IMG/VR virus record: IMGVR_UViG_3300046002_003994
Coordinates: 1-43,976 of that record
DNA: 43,976 nt
Strand: one strand, 5' to 3'
From: a virus
In this document: positions 8,401 through 15,608 of the stretch, piece after piece
Layout of the letters: every line of letters starts with the position of its first letter
How positions within the stretch are numbered: the first letter of the stretch is position 1
Notes under the pieces: model-generated
The model's input: only the letters and a program-made list of their open reading frames with translations
Told to the model about the DNA's origin: nothing
Database searches by the model: none
Program-made: the position numbers and the translations under genes

Positions 8401-11116
8401 GTTCGCAGAGAACCTGGCCGCGCGCCGTCGCATCAAGGACCTGAAGAACGCCGCCTGGCAGCACCGCAGCGCCGAGGCCCGCGCGGGCAAGGCCTGGCAG
8501 GCCGCCACCGCCAAGGCGGACACCCAGGCCGCCGTGCAGGCCAAGCGTGACCAGGTGCTCAACAACGCCGCCGTCAAGGCGCTGCAAGACGCCCAGCTGG
8601 AAGTGCGCAAGATCGTTGAGTTCTTCAAGCGCGTGACCAAGGGCAACGACGAGAAGGTCGTCGAGCGTGGCCGTGACCCGGATGTGGTCAACGCCATGCG
8701 CGCCATCCTGGCCGCCTACGACGTCGCCCCCCGTCTCGAGAAAACCGCCCTGGCCTACATGGAGACCGTCGCCAAGAACGACCCCGCCATGTACGCCGCG
8801 CTGCAGCCGAGCGTGCAGGGCGCGATGCTCAACGCCAAGCCCATGGTCGAGATGACCATGGAGGAGCTGCGCGGCTTGAACGACGAGCTGCGCGCCATGT
8901 GGGCGCTGGCCAAGCGCTCGCGCCAGATGGAAGTCGACGGCAACCTGCTGGACATCGAGGACGCCGCCGACCAGCTGGTCGAGCGCATGGGCGAGATCGG
9001 CATCCCCGACACGATCCCGGGCGAGAAGGGCGCGATCACCGACAAGCAAGAGCGCGGCATCAAGCTGCAGTTTGCCAAGGCGATCCTGTCGCGCGTCGAG
9101 CAATGGTCCGAGCGCCTGGACGGCAAGTTCGGCGGTCCGTTCCTGCGCCTGGTGTTCCAACCCATCAAGGACGCGGCCGACCGCTACCGCACCGACAAAC
9201 AGGCCTACCGCAAGAAGTTCGCCGAACTGGTCAAGAACGTCGCGCCGTCGCTGCCCGCAGGCCCGATCGAAGCGCCCGAGCTCGGCTACACCTTCGGCAA
9301 CGCCCGCGACTCGGGCGCGGCTGAACTGCTGCACGCGATCCTGCACACCGGCAACGACAGCAACAAGCGCAAGCTCTTGCTCGGTCGCGGCTGGGCGACG
9401 CAAGACGCCGAGGGCAACCTGGACACGACCCAGTGGGACGCGTTCATTCAGCGCATGCAGGCCGAGGGCAAGGTCAACAAAGCGCACTACGACTTTGCCC
9501 AGGGCGTGTGGGACCTGCTCGAGGAGATGAAGCCCCTGGCCCAGGAGACCCACCGCAAGGTGTTGGGCCGCTACTTTGCCGAGGTCACCGCCAACGAGGT
9601 GGTGACACCGTTTGGCACCTACCGCGGCGGCTACGTGCCCGCCCAGACCGACAGCCGCCTGGTCAAGGACGCCAAGCTGCGCGAGCTGGCCGAGGGTGAA
9701 AACGAGTCGATGGCCTACGCCTTCCCGGCCGCGCCGAGCGGGTTCACCAAGGGCCGCGTCGAGTACAACCAGCCCCTGCTGCTGGACCTGCGCGCGCTGG
9801 GCCAGCACATGGACAAGGTGCTGCTGTTCTCGCACATGCAAGGTGCCGTCACCGACGTGCGCCGCCTGCTGACCAATAAGCGCGTGAGCTATGCGCTCGA
9901 CCGCATCGACCCCGGGGCCTACGAGGGCATGCTGATCCCCTGGCTGAACCGCTCGGCGCGCCAGGTGGTCGAGACCCCCGTGGTCGGGGACCGCAAGATC
10001 TCGCGCTTCCTGTCGGCTGCGCGCTCGCGTGCGGGCATGGCGCTGATGTTTGCCAACCTGTCGAACACCGTGCAGCAGATCACCGGCTTCACCCTGGCCA
10101 GCGTCAAGGTCAAGCCCGGCCTGATGATGAGCGCCACCGCCCGGTTCATGGCCGACCCCAAGGCCATGAAGACCACCGTGGCCGATGCCTCGCCCTACAT
10201 GAAGGACCGCATGTTGAACGAGGTGGGCGCAATGAACGACGCGGTCGAGCAGATCCTGGTCGACCCGACCTTGCTTGAGCGCGGCCAGACCTGGACCCAG
10301 CGCCACGCGTATTTCATGCAGGCCGCGGTCGACAACACCATGAGCCCGATCATCTGGACGGCGGCCTACAACCAGGCGATCGAGCAGGGGCTGGAGAACA
10401 AAGAAGCCGTGCGCTTTGCCGACGGTGTGATCCGCCAGACGCAAGGCACCACTTTGCCCGAGGACATCAGCCGCTTTGAATCCGGCCCAGGCTACGCGCG
10501 ACTGTTCACGCAGTTCGTGAGCTACTTCAACATGATGGCCAACACCAACGCCACCGCGGTCAAGCAGATCGCCGACGAGGTGGGCCTGAAGAAGGGCGCA
10601 GGCAAGGTTCTGTACGTGGCCATCGCGGGCTTGCTGGCCCCGATCTGGGTGGCGGAAGCCATCGCCCAGGTCTTCCGTGGCGGCCCCGAGGACGAGGACA
10701 AAGACGGCTGGCTGGACGACTGGCTGCTGGCCGTGTTCGGCCTGGGCACGCTCAAGGGCTTGACCGCGCAGATCCCGATCGTGGGCCAGGCGGGCCAGCT
10801 CGTGATCAACCGCTTCAACGACAACCCGGCCGATGACAAGTTCAGCCTGTCGCCTGCGGTGTCGCTGATCGAGTCCACGGTTAGCGCGCCCTCAAGCGTC
10901 TACAAGGCGATCGTCGAGGACGGCAACAAGCAACGCGCCGTGCGCGATGTGGCAGCGGCTGCAACGATGATCACCGGCCTGCCCATCTACGGCGTGGCCC
11001 GGCCCATCGGTTACCTGGCGGGCATCGCGGGCGGCAACATCGAGCCCACCGGCCCGGCAGACCTGGCGCGAGGCCTGGTGACGGGCACCGCGAGCCCAGA
11101 GAGCAAGCAGCGCTGA
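2477..11116 (+). CDS. Giant gp16-like ejection protein with ART, glycosylase-like, HD/GH and zincin domains
   Basis: 2879 residues, about twice T7 gp16 (1318), and it occupies the gp16 slot before the tail fibre. Domains seen in order: helical N-terminus with a Gly/Ala-rich hydrophobic stretch near 225-260; about 599-742, an ADP-ribosyltransferase-PolyVal-like domain (FREWFGESK, YRG at 621-623, VVAFRPEQVKSVFN); about 770-1290, an unnamed domain with GVGIDNK (Lys1021) and Asp1039 resembling the HhH-GPD glycosylase spacing; about 1395-1570, a domain with HDAFGH (1497-1502), EENAWQAH (1514-1521) and TTETRGQNSWVN; a zincin HESGH (1617-1621) with possible third ligand Glu1676 or Glu1679; then a long coiled-coil region and a hydrophobic helix at about 2711-2733. 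No lytic transglycosylase domain is seen. Enzyme cargo fused to a protein ejected ahead of the DNA fits the polyvalent-protein theme. Bases 6180-6587 also carry two nested reading frames. Confidence 0.85.
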   Translation: MTDYLSLAQQRAPQAAEEQDNPYMPLAQQQQALQQNRARTVLETALRDDPDLAAERLRVSQTSGVPLRVVERNLDELRVKERARAIDLVDMAQESPVLYRQITDPTFAATSVDDLDTLKNLERSVGKSVRYVMGADGKGGLPSDLVDATKTVGLGATVGIGKMAFDAAGVVNDLIGWQSGAQAARGTAKQLQGVIDKYGFQPESSTGEAVKSGLQSAGTNLALLPIGLARGLYGTANQAASVVAGLMAGGAGAAAFNEARDKGRNTLQAGVYAIPEATFEYVFERIPAAKLFGDIAANTGLLKLIGRQTLSEGWTEQVTTLAQDFNEWMNLNPDKTLGQFIQERPEAAYQTFIATLVGVGVQTTTIKGINKIIEKASDQSLKFDQDLLESQMQLAAASMLRTRSPEQFRAHVQNVVDANESAKKEIYIDGEVLNQLPQELLAQLPESVREQIPAALEARSTVAIPMADVLTVAPGTELEQILNDNARMRPDAASRVEAQLAQEYLQQEAERVMQQAADTSAWQQSSEAVRTEILGQLNSTGRFTSDVNEAYATLQSNFFSTMAARTGMTPTELYQRYSLKVAAKQVGQGGVLNADPATPEFREWFGESKVVDAQGAPLVLYRGMAGETIPEEGVTEMRPTTGLLGTGIYMTGFPGRAAGYTRGERGQTYPLYAAIQNPISEDDFVERFGRTRRSPEENQAITDQLVSEGYDGIIAERGPGQAWEVVAFRPEQVKSVFNERPTQAPGMLDQAARQKAGPDAPGVGLEDGNKLGFWPALRVKLTAKLKLPEKAPILTGTDNKNAARQISAIDGILKKFPKATESTAEWTKMMAYALGSAEVPIPPYAFIRDLNGTGSLDKLRTLTQGQIDDASHGFENAAEFRRAYLAGELGVETTGKLFMWSFLSRGVSPYTQEALFIDAFDGADPWIAMAARGEFTEAVFPEYEAWAKSVAPKGSGQPGAGATHNLNAFGQDFLFKMSRVGTDGKTHMQRLHDMMSDPNQTGKQIRREFATFGEGVGIDNKVVSFTLLVAGFPDVMVLDRVQIRQLWDDGRFNGVNLYDGVSEKRMVTGRDGETVEKNVGIAGSSLNSLAEGARGILVYEAIERGLEGKIQQMYADLGRPQDASIGRYHWETWVADSQQEASHGTLGAILADAKGDDQAIANVSAKQGEYGAYEYGALYNRDSDGLPWFGYETPTGGRFAFSVPAFRAFLEDIKRPRTGVVPTGFKVTNLKKDKDGNNKIEIDPGYSNGPWYNRPGVNQDRLEERARYWADRAGGSGEGQRAIEEALQQQAADGARSSAAGQPEAGGVNDRLEQAGDRAGRAADAGSSPLPGAPVIAGATGPDPRLVAVAEQYARDNGIDLKRQSEYVKVDPERAARIAAAYEAMAHAPQDPAVQEAYQNLIQQTVAQYRALEAAGYKFWFIDPTNDPYKSPFDAMREMRTSQTMGVFPTVAGFGSNDTNPFPGNPLEADTGIQWPYGSPDGELRPVLANDLFRAVHDAFGHGLEGAGFRAQGEENAWQAHARLFTGSAVAAITTETRGQNSWVNFGPYGESNQTAKVEDTVFADQKTGLLPEWTWNEGRAGDMQTDVLEQGPRGTFSPSQLLLTLNENADLSTFLHESGHFFLEVLADLSSQPNAPQQIQDDMAATLKWFGVRSLATWNQMTLDEKRPYHERWAESFEQYLFEGKAPSPELQPLFRRFRSWLVNVYQSLTQFMRARDLKVNDEVRQVFDRLVATDEQIAQAEEAAGMLPDFDATNEAIEQLQARSLRDLKWTVKARGKVLKALEKQTKELRKEVEAEVRAEVEQQPLYKAMNWLKKGETTDPATGDVVKAEKGYRLLTTALAETYPETMLSRPDLTGLRGMTGKEGLHPDMVADMFGFESGDKLVRAILDAEPIASVIEGMTDQRMLERHGDLATPEAREAAANEAVHNEARARSLATELKSQAEMLNPRQDTGRTASNGRAITVNAITAAAKQFAENLAARRRIKDLKNAAWQHRSAEARAGKAWQAATAKADTQAAVQAKRDQVLNNAAVKALQDAQLEVRKIVEFFKRVTKGNDEKVVERGRDPDVVNAMRAILAAYDVAPRLEKTALAYMETVAKNDPAMYAALQPSVQGAMLNAKPMVEMTMEELRGLNDELRAMWALAKRSRQMEVDGNLLDIEDAADQLVERMGEIGIPDTIPGEKGAITDKQERGIKLQFAKAILSRVEQWSERLDGKFGGPFLRLVFQPIKDAADRYRTDKQAYRKKFAELVKNVAPSLPAGPIEAPELGYTFGNARDSGAAELLHAILHTGNDSNKRKLLLGRGWATQDAEGNLDTTQWDAFIQRMQAEGKVNKAHYDFAQGVWDLLEEMKPLAQETHRKVLGRYFAEVTANEVVTPFGTYRGGYVPAQTDSRLVKDAKLRELAEGENESMAYAFPAAPSGFTKGRVEYNQPLLLDLRALGQHMDKVLLFSHMQGAVTDVRRLLTNKRVSYALDRIDPGAYEGMLIPWLNRSARQVVETPVVGDRKISRFLSAARSRAGMALMFANLSNTVQQITGFTLASVKVKPGLMMSATARFMADPKAMKTTVADASPYMKDRMLNEVGAMNDAVEQILVDPTLLERGQTWTQRHAYFMQAAVDNTMSPIIWTAAYNQAIEQGLENKEAVRFADGVIRQTQGTTLPEDISRFESGPGYARLFTQFVSYFNMMANTNATAVKQIADEVGLKKGAGKVLYVAIAGLLAPIWVAEAIAQVFRGGPEDEDKDGWLDDWLLAVFGLGTLKGLTAQIPIVGQAGQLVINRFNDNPADDKFSLSPAVSLIESTVSAPSSVYKAIVEDGNKQRAVRDVAAAATMITGLPIYGVARPIGYLAGIAGGNIEPTGPADLARGLVTGTASPESKQR
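6180..6401 (+). CDS. Possible nested gene, Thr/Ala/Pro-rich 73-residue product
   Basis: This is a second reading frame inside the giant ejection gene. AAGGA at 6170-6174 sits 5 nt before its ATG. The 73-residue product is low-complexity (Thr, Ala, Pro, Lys) with a short helix near ALLKKLF. In its second half the nested frame has G or C at most third positions, like ordinary genes here, while the long frame over the same bases (about 6320-6520) encodes a loose Ala/Gly/Gln-rich linker with many A-ending codons. The stop is followed at once by another Shine-Dalgarno-equipped start. I do not recognise a family. It could be chance in a GC-rich linker. Confidence 0.35.
   Translation: MATTKLKSTPATATAPGTTAPASTKTDSKNAPATGQTAPVDPAKGNALLKKLFSSKQPMVPDPAPQANPKQEA
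6402..6587 (+). CDS. Possible nested gene, 61-residue product
   Basis: AGGAGG at 6391-6396 with a 5-nt spacer to ATG is one of the best ribosome binding sites in the window, and the start follows directly on the TAA of the preceding nested frame. The product begins MTDWNKPETEQDAQLT, then a basic helical stretch (RRRFQALRSLQAQQ) and a Ser/Thr/Pro/Asn tail. The overlapping long frame is the linker before the HDxxGH domain of the giant ejection protein. Two consecutive SD-ATG units in one alternative frame are unlikely to be common by chance, but there is no homology evidence. Confidence 0.35.
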   Translation: MTDWNKPETEQDAQLTQDRRRFQALRSLQAQQGQTPASSPSPSNTPATTASTSSVNPNTSK

Positions 11117-11117
11117 T

Positions 11118-11149
11118 GTGTCCGTGAGCGGGGACCCTGCCCCTACCAT
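11118..11149 (+). promoter_or_regulatory. Late promoter-like motif before the tail fibre gene
   Basis: GTGTCCGTG (11118-11126), 16 bp, CTACCAT (11143-11149). It lies in the 60-bp gap between the giant ejection gene and the tail fibre, 27 bp before the ATG. The same two blocks with the same 16-bp spacing recur before other late genes. TACCAT fits a -10 (TANNNT); the upstream block is not a sigma70 -35. Confidence 0.7.
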
Positions 11150-11176
11150 CCCCGGTAATCGCAGGAGCCCCGCGCA

Positions 11177-14100
11177 ATGACCACACCTTCCACCGCCCGC
11201 AAGGCCGGACCCCTTTTGGGCAACGGCTCGACCACGGCCTTTCCGTTCACGTTCAAAGTGTTCGCTGCGGCCGACGTCGCGGTCACGATCGCCAACAGCT
11301 CGGGTGTCGAAACCCCCTTGGTGCTCAACACCGATTACTCGGTGACCCTGAACAGCAACCAGGACACCAGCCCCGGCGGCACGATCACTTATCCGATCAG
11401 CGGGGCCGCGTTGCCCTCGGGCAGCAAGCTCTCGATTGTGGGTGACCTCGACTACGACCAGCCCCTGGACCTGCCCAGTGGTGGCAACTTCAGCCCGATC
11501 GCGCTCGAGAACCAGCTGGATCGCGCCACGATGCAGATCCAGCAGTTGAAAGAAGAGGTCGACCGCGCCGCCCAGGTCCCCGTGACCAGCAACTACTCGG
11601 CCGACCAATTGTCCGCCGACTTGATCCGCATCGCTGACAGCGCCGACAACCTGGACACGATCGCTGCCAACATCGCTGACGTCAACACGGTGGCGGATGA
11701 CCTGAACGAGCCGGTGTCCGAGATCAACACGGTGGCAACCTCGATCGCCAACGTGAACACGGTCGGCAACAACATCACCAACGTCAACACCGTGGCAGGC
11801 ATCAGTGCCAACGTCACCACCGTGGCAGGCATCAATGCCAACGTGACGACCGTCGCGGGCATCGCTGCAAACGTGACCGCAGTCGCCGGCAACGCAACCA
11901 ACATCAACACGGTGGCGGGCAACAACGCCAACGTCACCGCCGTGGGTGCGAACATCACCAACGTCAACACGGTGGCCGCCAACGAAGTCAACATCGACAC
12001 GGTGGCGGGTATCGCGTCGAACGTCAGCGCCGTGGCCGCGATCGACGACGCGGTCAGCATCGCCGCCACCAACGTGGCCGACATCAACAACTTTGCCGAC
12101 GTCTACCAGGGCGGCAAGGCGACCGACCCAACCGTGCGCAACGACGGCAGCGCCTTGCAAGCGGGCGACCTGTACTTCAACACCACGCTGGGCCGCATGC
12201 GCGTTCGCGTGTTTGGCGTGTGGGACGACGCGATCACGAACGTCGGTGCGTTTGACGTTGAAACCTTCAGCGGCACCGGCTCGCAGACGGCGTTCACGCT
12301 GGGCACCGATCCCTTGGACAAGGCCAACTGCCAGGTCTACATCTCGGGCGTCTACCAGCAGAAAACCAAGTACAGCGTGCTGGGCACAACTTTGACGTTT
12401 GTCACCGCGCCGCCTTCGGCCACGGACAACATCGAGGTCGTCATCTCGACGCCCGTGGCGTTTGGCAACCTGTCGACGATCCAGGCAGACGTCACCGTTA
12501 AGTCTGCGGCGGCGACCGCCAGTGCGGCAGGAGCGTCTGCCAGCGCTGCAGCGGCCCTGGTCAGTGAAGGCAACGCTGACGCCAGTGAAGCCGCAGCACT
12601 GGCCGCAAAGGTGGCTGCGGAGTCGGCGCGTGATGCTGCGCAATTCCATGCCGGAATTTACGATACAACCGCGCTCGGTATTGCAGCAACGACCAGTGGG
12701 CAATACTTCAGCGTGCCGGGGGCTTCCAATACCGTGCTGTCGCTCTACAAGAACAACGCCGGGTCTGCGGTTCTGGTGAACAGTTACCCGGCCACCCAGG
12801 TCGCACGTCTGGGTCGCGTTCAGTTCAGCCGACGGGGCACAACCTTCCTGTTCAACGACCCTGCCGGGAGTTCCGTCGAGGTAGGCTGGACCACGCTGCG
12901 CCTCTGGAAAGGTGAAAGCACTTATCGCAGAGTGGCGGATCGTGCGCTATCTGCGCTTGCGGCTGAGCAAGCCCTCTACATCGACGTAGCGACCGATGTA
13001 CCGCCCGAGGGAGGAAATAGCTACGCAGTACTCCAAGCCACAACCGACAGCATTGCTGTCGATGTAGTGCAGGGTACAAAGATTCTGTTGGTCGCCAACT
13101 ACTTTGACGGTTATCTGGTAGGCGAGATTGCAGAAGCGTTCGTCAACAAGGAAATGCAGACGGCAACAGCTACTGCTCAGACCACGGCAACTGCTGCTCA
13201 GACCACGGCAACTGCTGCTCAGACCACGGCAACTACTGCTCAGACCAATGCGCTGGCCGGTCGCCGAATGATCGTCGGGGAAATCACCTCGACTGCGTAT
13301 GCAGGAAATAGCGCCACGGTTAGCATTTCGCAGGGCACCGTATACAAAGAAAACAACAGTGGCAACCCTGAAAAAACCATTGCCCCATTGACGGCCGTGA
13401 CGCTCCCGCAGAACCAGGGGATCGTGGTGGATTTGGCCGCAGGGGCTCTTGATGGCTCTGGCCGCGTAATCCCCACCGTGGTGGCTGTCGCCTCTGGCGC
13501 GCAGACCGGCTGGCAAAGCGGCAACAAATACATCCTCGTGGTCAACGATGGGGTTCGCGTGCATGGGCTGTACCGGTTGTCCGACTCTAACGCCAAGGCA
13601 GCCCGTCGCCTAATTGCGGGTAGCGTCACGCGCGCCGACTGGTCCGGGGCCTCCGTTACAGTGAATATCTCGGAAGGTCGGGCGTACAAGGAGGCAAACG
13701 GTGGCGTTCCTGAAAAAACCATTGCCCCACTGAATGATCAGATTCTGGATTCAAATGAGTGCCTGATTGTTGATCTCGTGAACGGATCGCTTGATGGATC
13801 GGGTCGAGTGATACCAGTTAAACTGTTTGTTGCCCAAGCTTCAGCAGCAGGATGGCAGACAGCCGACAAATACATCTTGGCCGCAAACGGCGGATTAGGA
13901 ATTCTGGCTGGCGAGTATGAGCCGTACATTCCTGCCGCGCCTGCGGCATCTGGGTATTCTCCCGATGAAGTGGTGGTGATCCAGCGTTCCGACGAAGTTG
14001 ATGTTTACATGAAGGGCTCCAATCCAGACTCCAGTCGTTACCTCCGGTACAGGATGCAGCGCAAGCCAGACGCTGCAATCGGGTCCGACGTTTGGCGCTG

Positions 14101-14815
14101 GAACGAGGTTTGGGAAGTAACCAGGACCGGAGATTTTTCGTTCAACACAGTGATTCAAATTTGCAATTCTGGTGAGAATGAGACCGCCATTCTTCAAACC
14201 GGAAAGCCGGATTTCATGGGCGGCACAGCCCACGGTGATGAAATCCTATTTGAGGTTGCGATGCTCATCGACGGCACGAAAGTCGCTTTGGGTGGCACGG
14301 GCAACTACCGCTGCAGGCGCGTGGAGTTCCTGCAAGGCAGTGACATGTTTGAGGTTGGCACAGCAACACCGCAGTCGAATCGCTTGGCAAAGAACTACAA
14401 GCGCTGGCTGTTTGAGTCCAGCGCCGTTGAGCTGTTTCAGAACGTGTTTTGGGAAGCCTCGGTCACGCTGCAAGACACCTATATGACCATGTTGACCTTG
14501 TTGCGCACAAGCGGCGTCACGCAGATCAGTGATAAGGGTTATCGCCATCCAAAATACACCGAAGAAAACATTTCTACGGCAGGATTTACCAATATTTACG
14601 ACAAGACGCCAATTGCAAAAGCCAGTGGGCCTTCTGGTTTTAGCGCTGAAGTGGAAATTCTGGATGGATGGGATAAGCCAAACAGGGAATTTAATTTCTC
14701 GCCATCAGCCTCGTACAACAAATTTTATTTTGACTATACGGGGCCTGGGTACGTCACCCAAATAGGCGAGCAATTTGTGGCTCGTGCGGTGTACCGGCTG
14801 GACACCAAGAACTGA
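11177..14815 (+). CDS. Tail fibre protein with T7 gp17-like N-terminus
   Basis: A 1212-residue receptor-binding fibre. Residues 1-135 match the T7 gp17 N-terminal particle-attachment domain (GNGSTTAFPFTFKV, LPSGSKLSIVGDL, then a helix near QLDRATMQIQQLKEEVDRAA). Residues about 160-300 are decapeptide repeats of the type NVNTVAGISA. An Ala-rich helical linker follows, then heptad repeats TATAAQT at about 662-690, two related domains of about 100 residues each (13259-13554 and 13601-13896) sharing PEKTIAPL and LDGSGRVIP, and a distinct C-terminal domain from about 960. DNA from about 12630 to the stop is visibly more AT-rich and uses rarer codons than the first 1450 bp, suggesting that the receptor-binding part was exchanged. 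A terminator follows. No intramolecular chaperone or lyase motif was recognised. Confidence 0.9.
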   Translation: MTTPSTARKAGPLLGNGSTTAFPFTFKVFAAADVAVTIANSSGVETPLVLNTDYSVTLNSNQDTSPGGTITYPISGAALPSGSKLSIVGDLDYDQPLDLPSGGNFSPIALENQLDRATMQIQQLKEEVDRAAQVPVTSNYSADQLSADLIRIADSADNLDTIAANIADVNTVADDLNEPVSEINTVATSIANVNTVGNNITNVNTVAGISANVTTVAGINANVTTVAGIAANVTAVAGNATNINTVAGNNANVTAVGANITNVNTVAANEVNIDTVAGIASNVSAVAAIDDAVSIAATNVADINNFADVYQGGKATDPTVRNDGSALQAGDLYFNTTLGRMRVRVFGVWDDAITNVGAFDVETFSGTGSQTAFTLGTDPLDKANCQVYISGVYQQKTKYSVLGTTLTFVTAPPSATDNIEVVISTPVAFGNLSTIQADVTVKSAAATASAAGASASAAAALVSEGNADASEAAALAAKVAAESARDAAQFHAGIYDTTALGIAATTSGQYFSVPGASNTVLSLYKNNAGSAVLVNSYPATQVARLGRVQFSRRGTTFLFNDPAGSSVEVGWTTLRLWKGESTYRRVADRALSALAAEQALYIDVATDVPPEGGNSYAVLQATTDSIAVDVVQGTKILLVANYFDGYLVGEIAEAFVNKEMQTATATAQTTATAAQTTATAAQTTATTAQTNALAGRRMIVGEITSTAYAGNSATVSISQGTVYKENNSGNPEKTIAPLTAVTLPQNQGIVVDLAAGALDGSGRVIPTVVAVASGAQTGWQSGNKYILVVNDGVRVHGLYRLSDSNAKAARRLIAGSVTRADWSGASVTVNISEGRAYKEANGGVPEKTIAPLNDQILDSNECLIVDLVNGSLDGSGRVIPVKLFVAQASAAGWQTADKYILAANGGLGILAGEYEPYIPAAPAASGYSPDEVVVIQRSDEVDVYMKGSNPDSSRYLRYRMQRKPDAAIGSDVWRWNEVWEVTRTGDFSFNTVIQICNSGENETAILQTGKPDFMGGTAHGDEILFEVAMLIDGTKVALGGTGNYRCRRVEFLQGSDMFEVGTATPQSNRLAKNYKRWLFESSAVELFQNVFWEASVTLQDTYMTMLTLLRTSGVTQISDKGYRHPKYTEENISTAGFTNIYDKTPIAKASGPSGFSAEVEILDGWDKPNREFNFSPSASYNKFYFDYTGPGYVTQIGEQFVARAVYRLDTKN
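11640..12060 (+). repeat. 30-bp coding repeats (decapeptide) in the tail fibre
   Basis: At least eight consecutive imperfect 30-bp units encode N-[VI]-[NTD]-[TA]-V-[AG]-x4, for example NVTTVAGINA and NINTVAGNNA. The regular Asn-Val/Ile spacing suggests a stacked, fibrous shaft fold. Unit number could vary by recombination. Confidence 0.85.
13160..13246 (+). repeat. 21-bp tandem repeats encoding heptads in the tail fibre
   Basis: One 24-bp unit (13160-13183) is followed by three 21-bp units (13184-13204, 13205-13225, 13226-13246), two of them identical. Each 21-bp unit encodes TATAAQT or TATTAQT. The seven-residue period suits a trimeric coiled coil joining shaft and tip domains. Confidence 0.85.
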
Positions 14816-14824
14816 CGCCGCTAC

Positions 14825-14848
14825 AGCCCGCCCCGTGCGGGCTTTTTC
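14825..14848 (+). terminator. Rho-independent terminator after the tail fibre
   Basis: AGCCCGC (14825-14831) pairs with GCGGGCT (14837-14843) around a 5-nt loop, followed by a T run. It ends the tail fibre transcript, and a new late promoter-like motif starts 8 bp later. Confidence 0.85.
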
Positions 14849-14855
14849 TTGCCCG

Positions 14856-14887
14856 GTGTCCGTGTCTCTGGCCTTGCCCACTACCAT
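14856..14887 (+). promoter_or_regulatory. Late promoter-like motif before the lysis cassette
   Basis: GTGTCCGTG (14856-14864), 16 bp, CTACCAT (14881-14887), identical in both blocks to the copy before the tail fibre. It follows a terminator and precedes the membrane protein/lysozyme/holin genes. Confidence 0.7.
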
Positions 14888-14919
14888 GCGGCAACGCCTA
14901 AACACTCACCGCCTCGACC

Positions 14920-15165
14920 ATGATGACACCTGAAGAACGCGCCGAATTTGTTGCTGACGTGGCCGCCGCCATCGGCAAAGTGACCGAGCCGGTGCTCACC
15001 GAAGAAGAGCAGCAGTGGGTGCGCCTCGCCATCCAAAAGGAGGCGCAGTCAATCAAGCTGCGCCAGGCCGTGATCGAGAAAACCCTTGCGGGCCTGGTCT
15101 GGTCGGGGGTGATCGGCCTGGGCTACGTGTTCCTCGACTTCTTCAAAAACCACGGCTTCAAATGA
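14920..15165 (+). CDS. Small single-span membrane protein, possible holin or lysis accessory
   Basis: 81 residues: an acidic helical N-terminal half (PEERAEFVADVAAAIG, TEEEQQWVRLAIQKEA) and one transmembrane helix near residues 58-75 (GLVWSGVIGLGYVFLDFF) before a short basic tail. It is the first gene after the lysis promoter motif and overlaps the lysozyme start by ATGA. Position and membrane anchor suggest a class II/III-like holin or a lysis-timing partner, but the clearer holin is two genes downstream. The start could be either of two adjacent ATGs. No strong Shine-Dalgarno is visible. Confidence 0.65.
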   Translation: MMTPEERAEFVADVAAAIGKVTEPVLTEEEQQWVRLAIQKEAQSIKLRQAVIEKTLAGLVWSGVIGLGYVFLDFFKNHGFK

Positions 15166-15605
15166 GAGCCGAGCTCACCCGCCAACTGAAGGGCGACGAG
15201 GGCGTCAAGCCCCAGGCCTACCAGGACCACCTCGGGTTCTGGACCATCGGCGTCGGCCGCCTGGTGGACACGCGCAAGCCCGGCAGCGGCCTGCGCCCCG
15301 AGGAAATCACCTTCCTCCTGAACAACGACATCGACGACCGCATCAACGCGCTGGGCCGCCGCCTGCCCTGGTTCTTGCAGCTCGACGCCGCGCGCCAGGG
15401 CGTGCTGCTCAACATGAGCTTCCAGCTGGGTGTCGACGGCCTGCTGGGCTTCAAGAACACGCTGCGCCTGGTGGAGCGGGGCGACTATGCCCAGGCCGCC
15501 GACAACATGCTGCTGTCGAAGTGGGCACAGCAAACCCCTGAGCGCGCCCGGCGCATGGCCGAGCAAATGCGCAGCGGCCAATGGCAATTTGCCGAAGGAA
15601 CCTGA
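15162..15605 (+). CDS. Endolysin, GH24 (T4-type) lysozyme
   Basis: A 147-residue muramidase that cuts the glycan strands of host peptidoglycan. The family signature is complete near the N-terminus: Glu13 in GDEGVK, Asp22 in YQDHLG and Thr28 in WTIGVG form the E-D-T catalytic triad. The C-terminal half carries the helical lobe. There is no signal peptide or signal-anchor, so export should depend on the holin. The ATG at 15162 overlaps the preceding stop (ATGA); the frame is open upstream but homology begins at MRAELTRQL. The holin gene starts 4 bp downstream. Confidence 0.92.
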   Translation: MRAELTRQLKGDEGVKPQAYQDHLGFWTIGVGRLVDTRKPGSGLRPEEITFLLNNDIDDRINALGRRLPWFLQLDAARQGVLLNMSFQLGVDGLLGFKNTLRLVERGDYAQAADNMLLSKWAQQTPERARRMAEQMRSGQWQFAEGT

Positions 15606-15608
15606 CCC

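Noticed and set aside
11640-12060. Regular 30-bp repeats considered as a CRISPR array
   Set aside because: Units are contiguous, imperfect and in frame; there are no unique spacers between identical repeats and no cas genes. They are coding repeats of the fibre shaft.
11177-14815. Diversity-generating retroelement as in BPP-1
   Set aside because: No reverse transcriptase and no template/variable repeat pair was seen; the repeats in the fibre are local tandem repeats.
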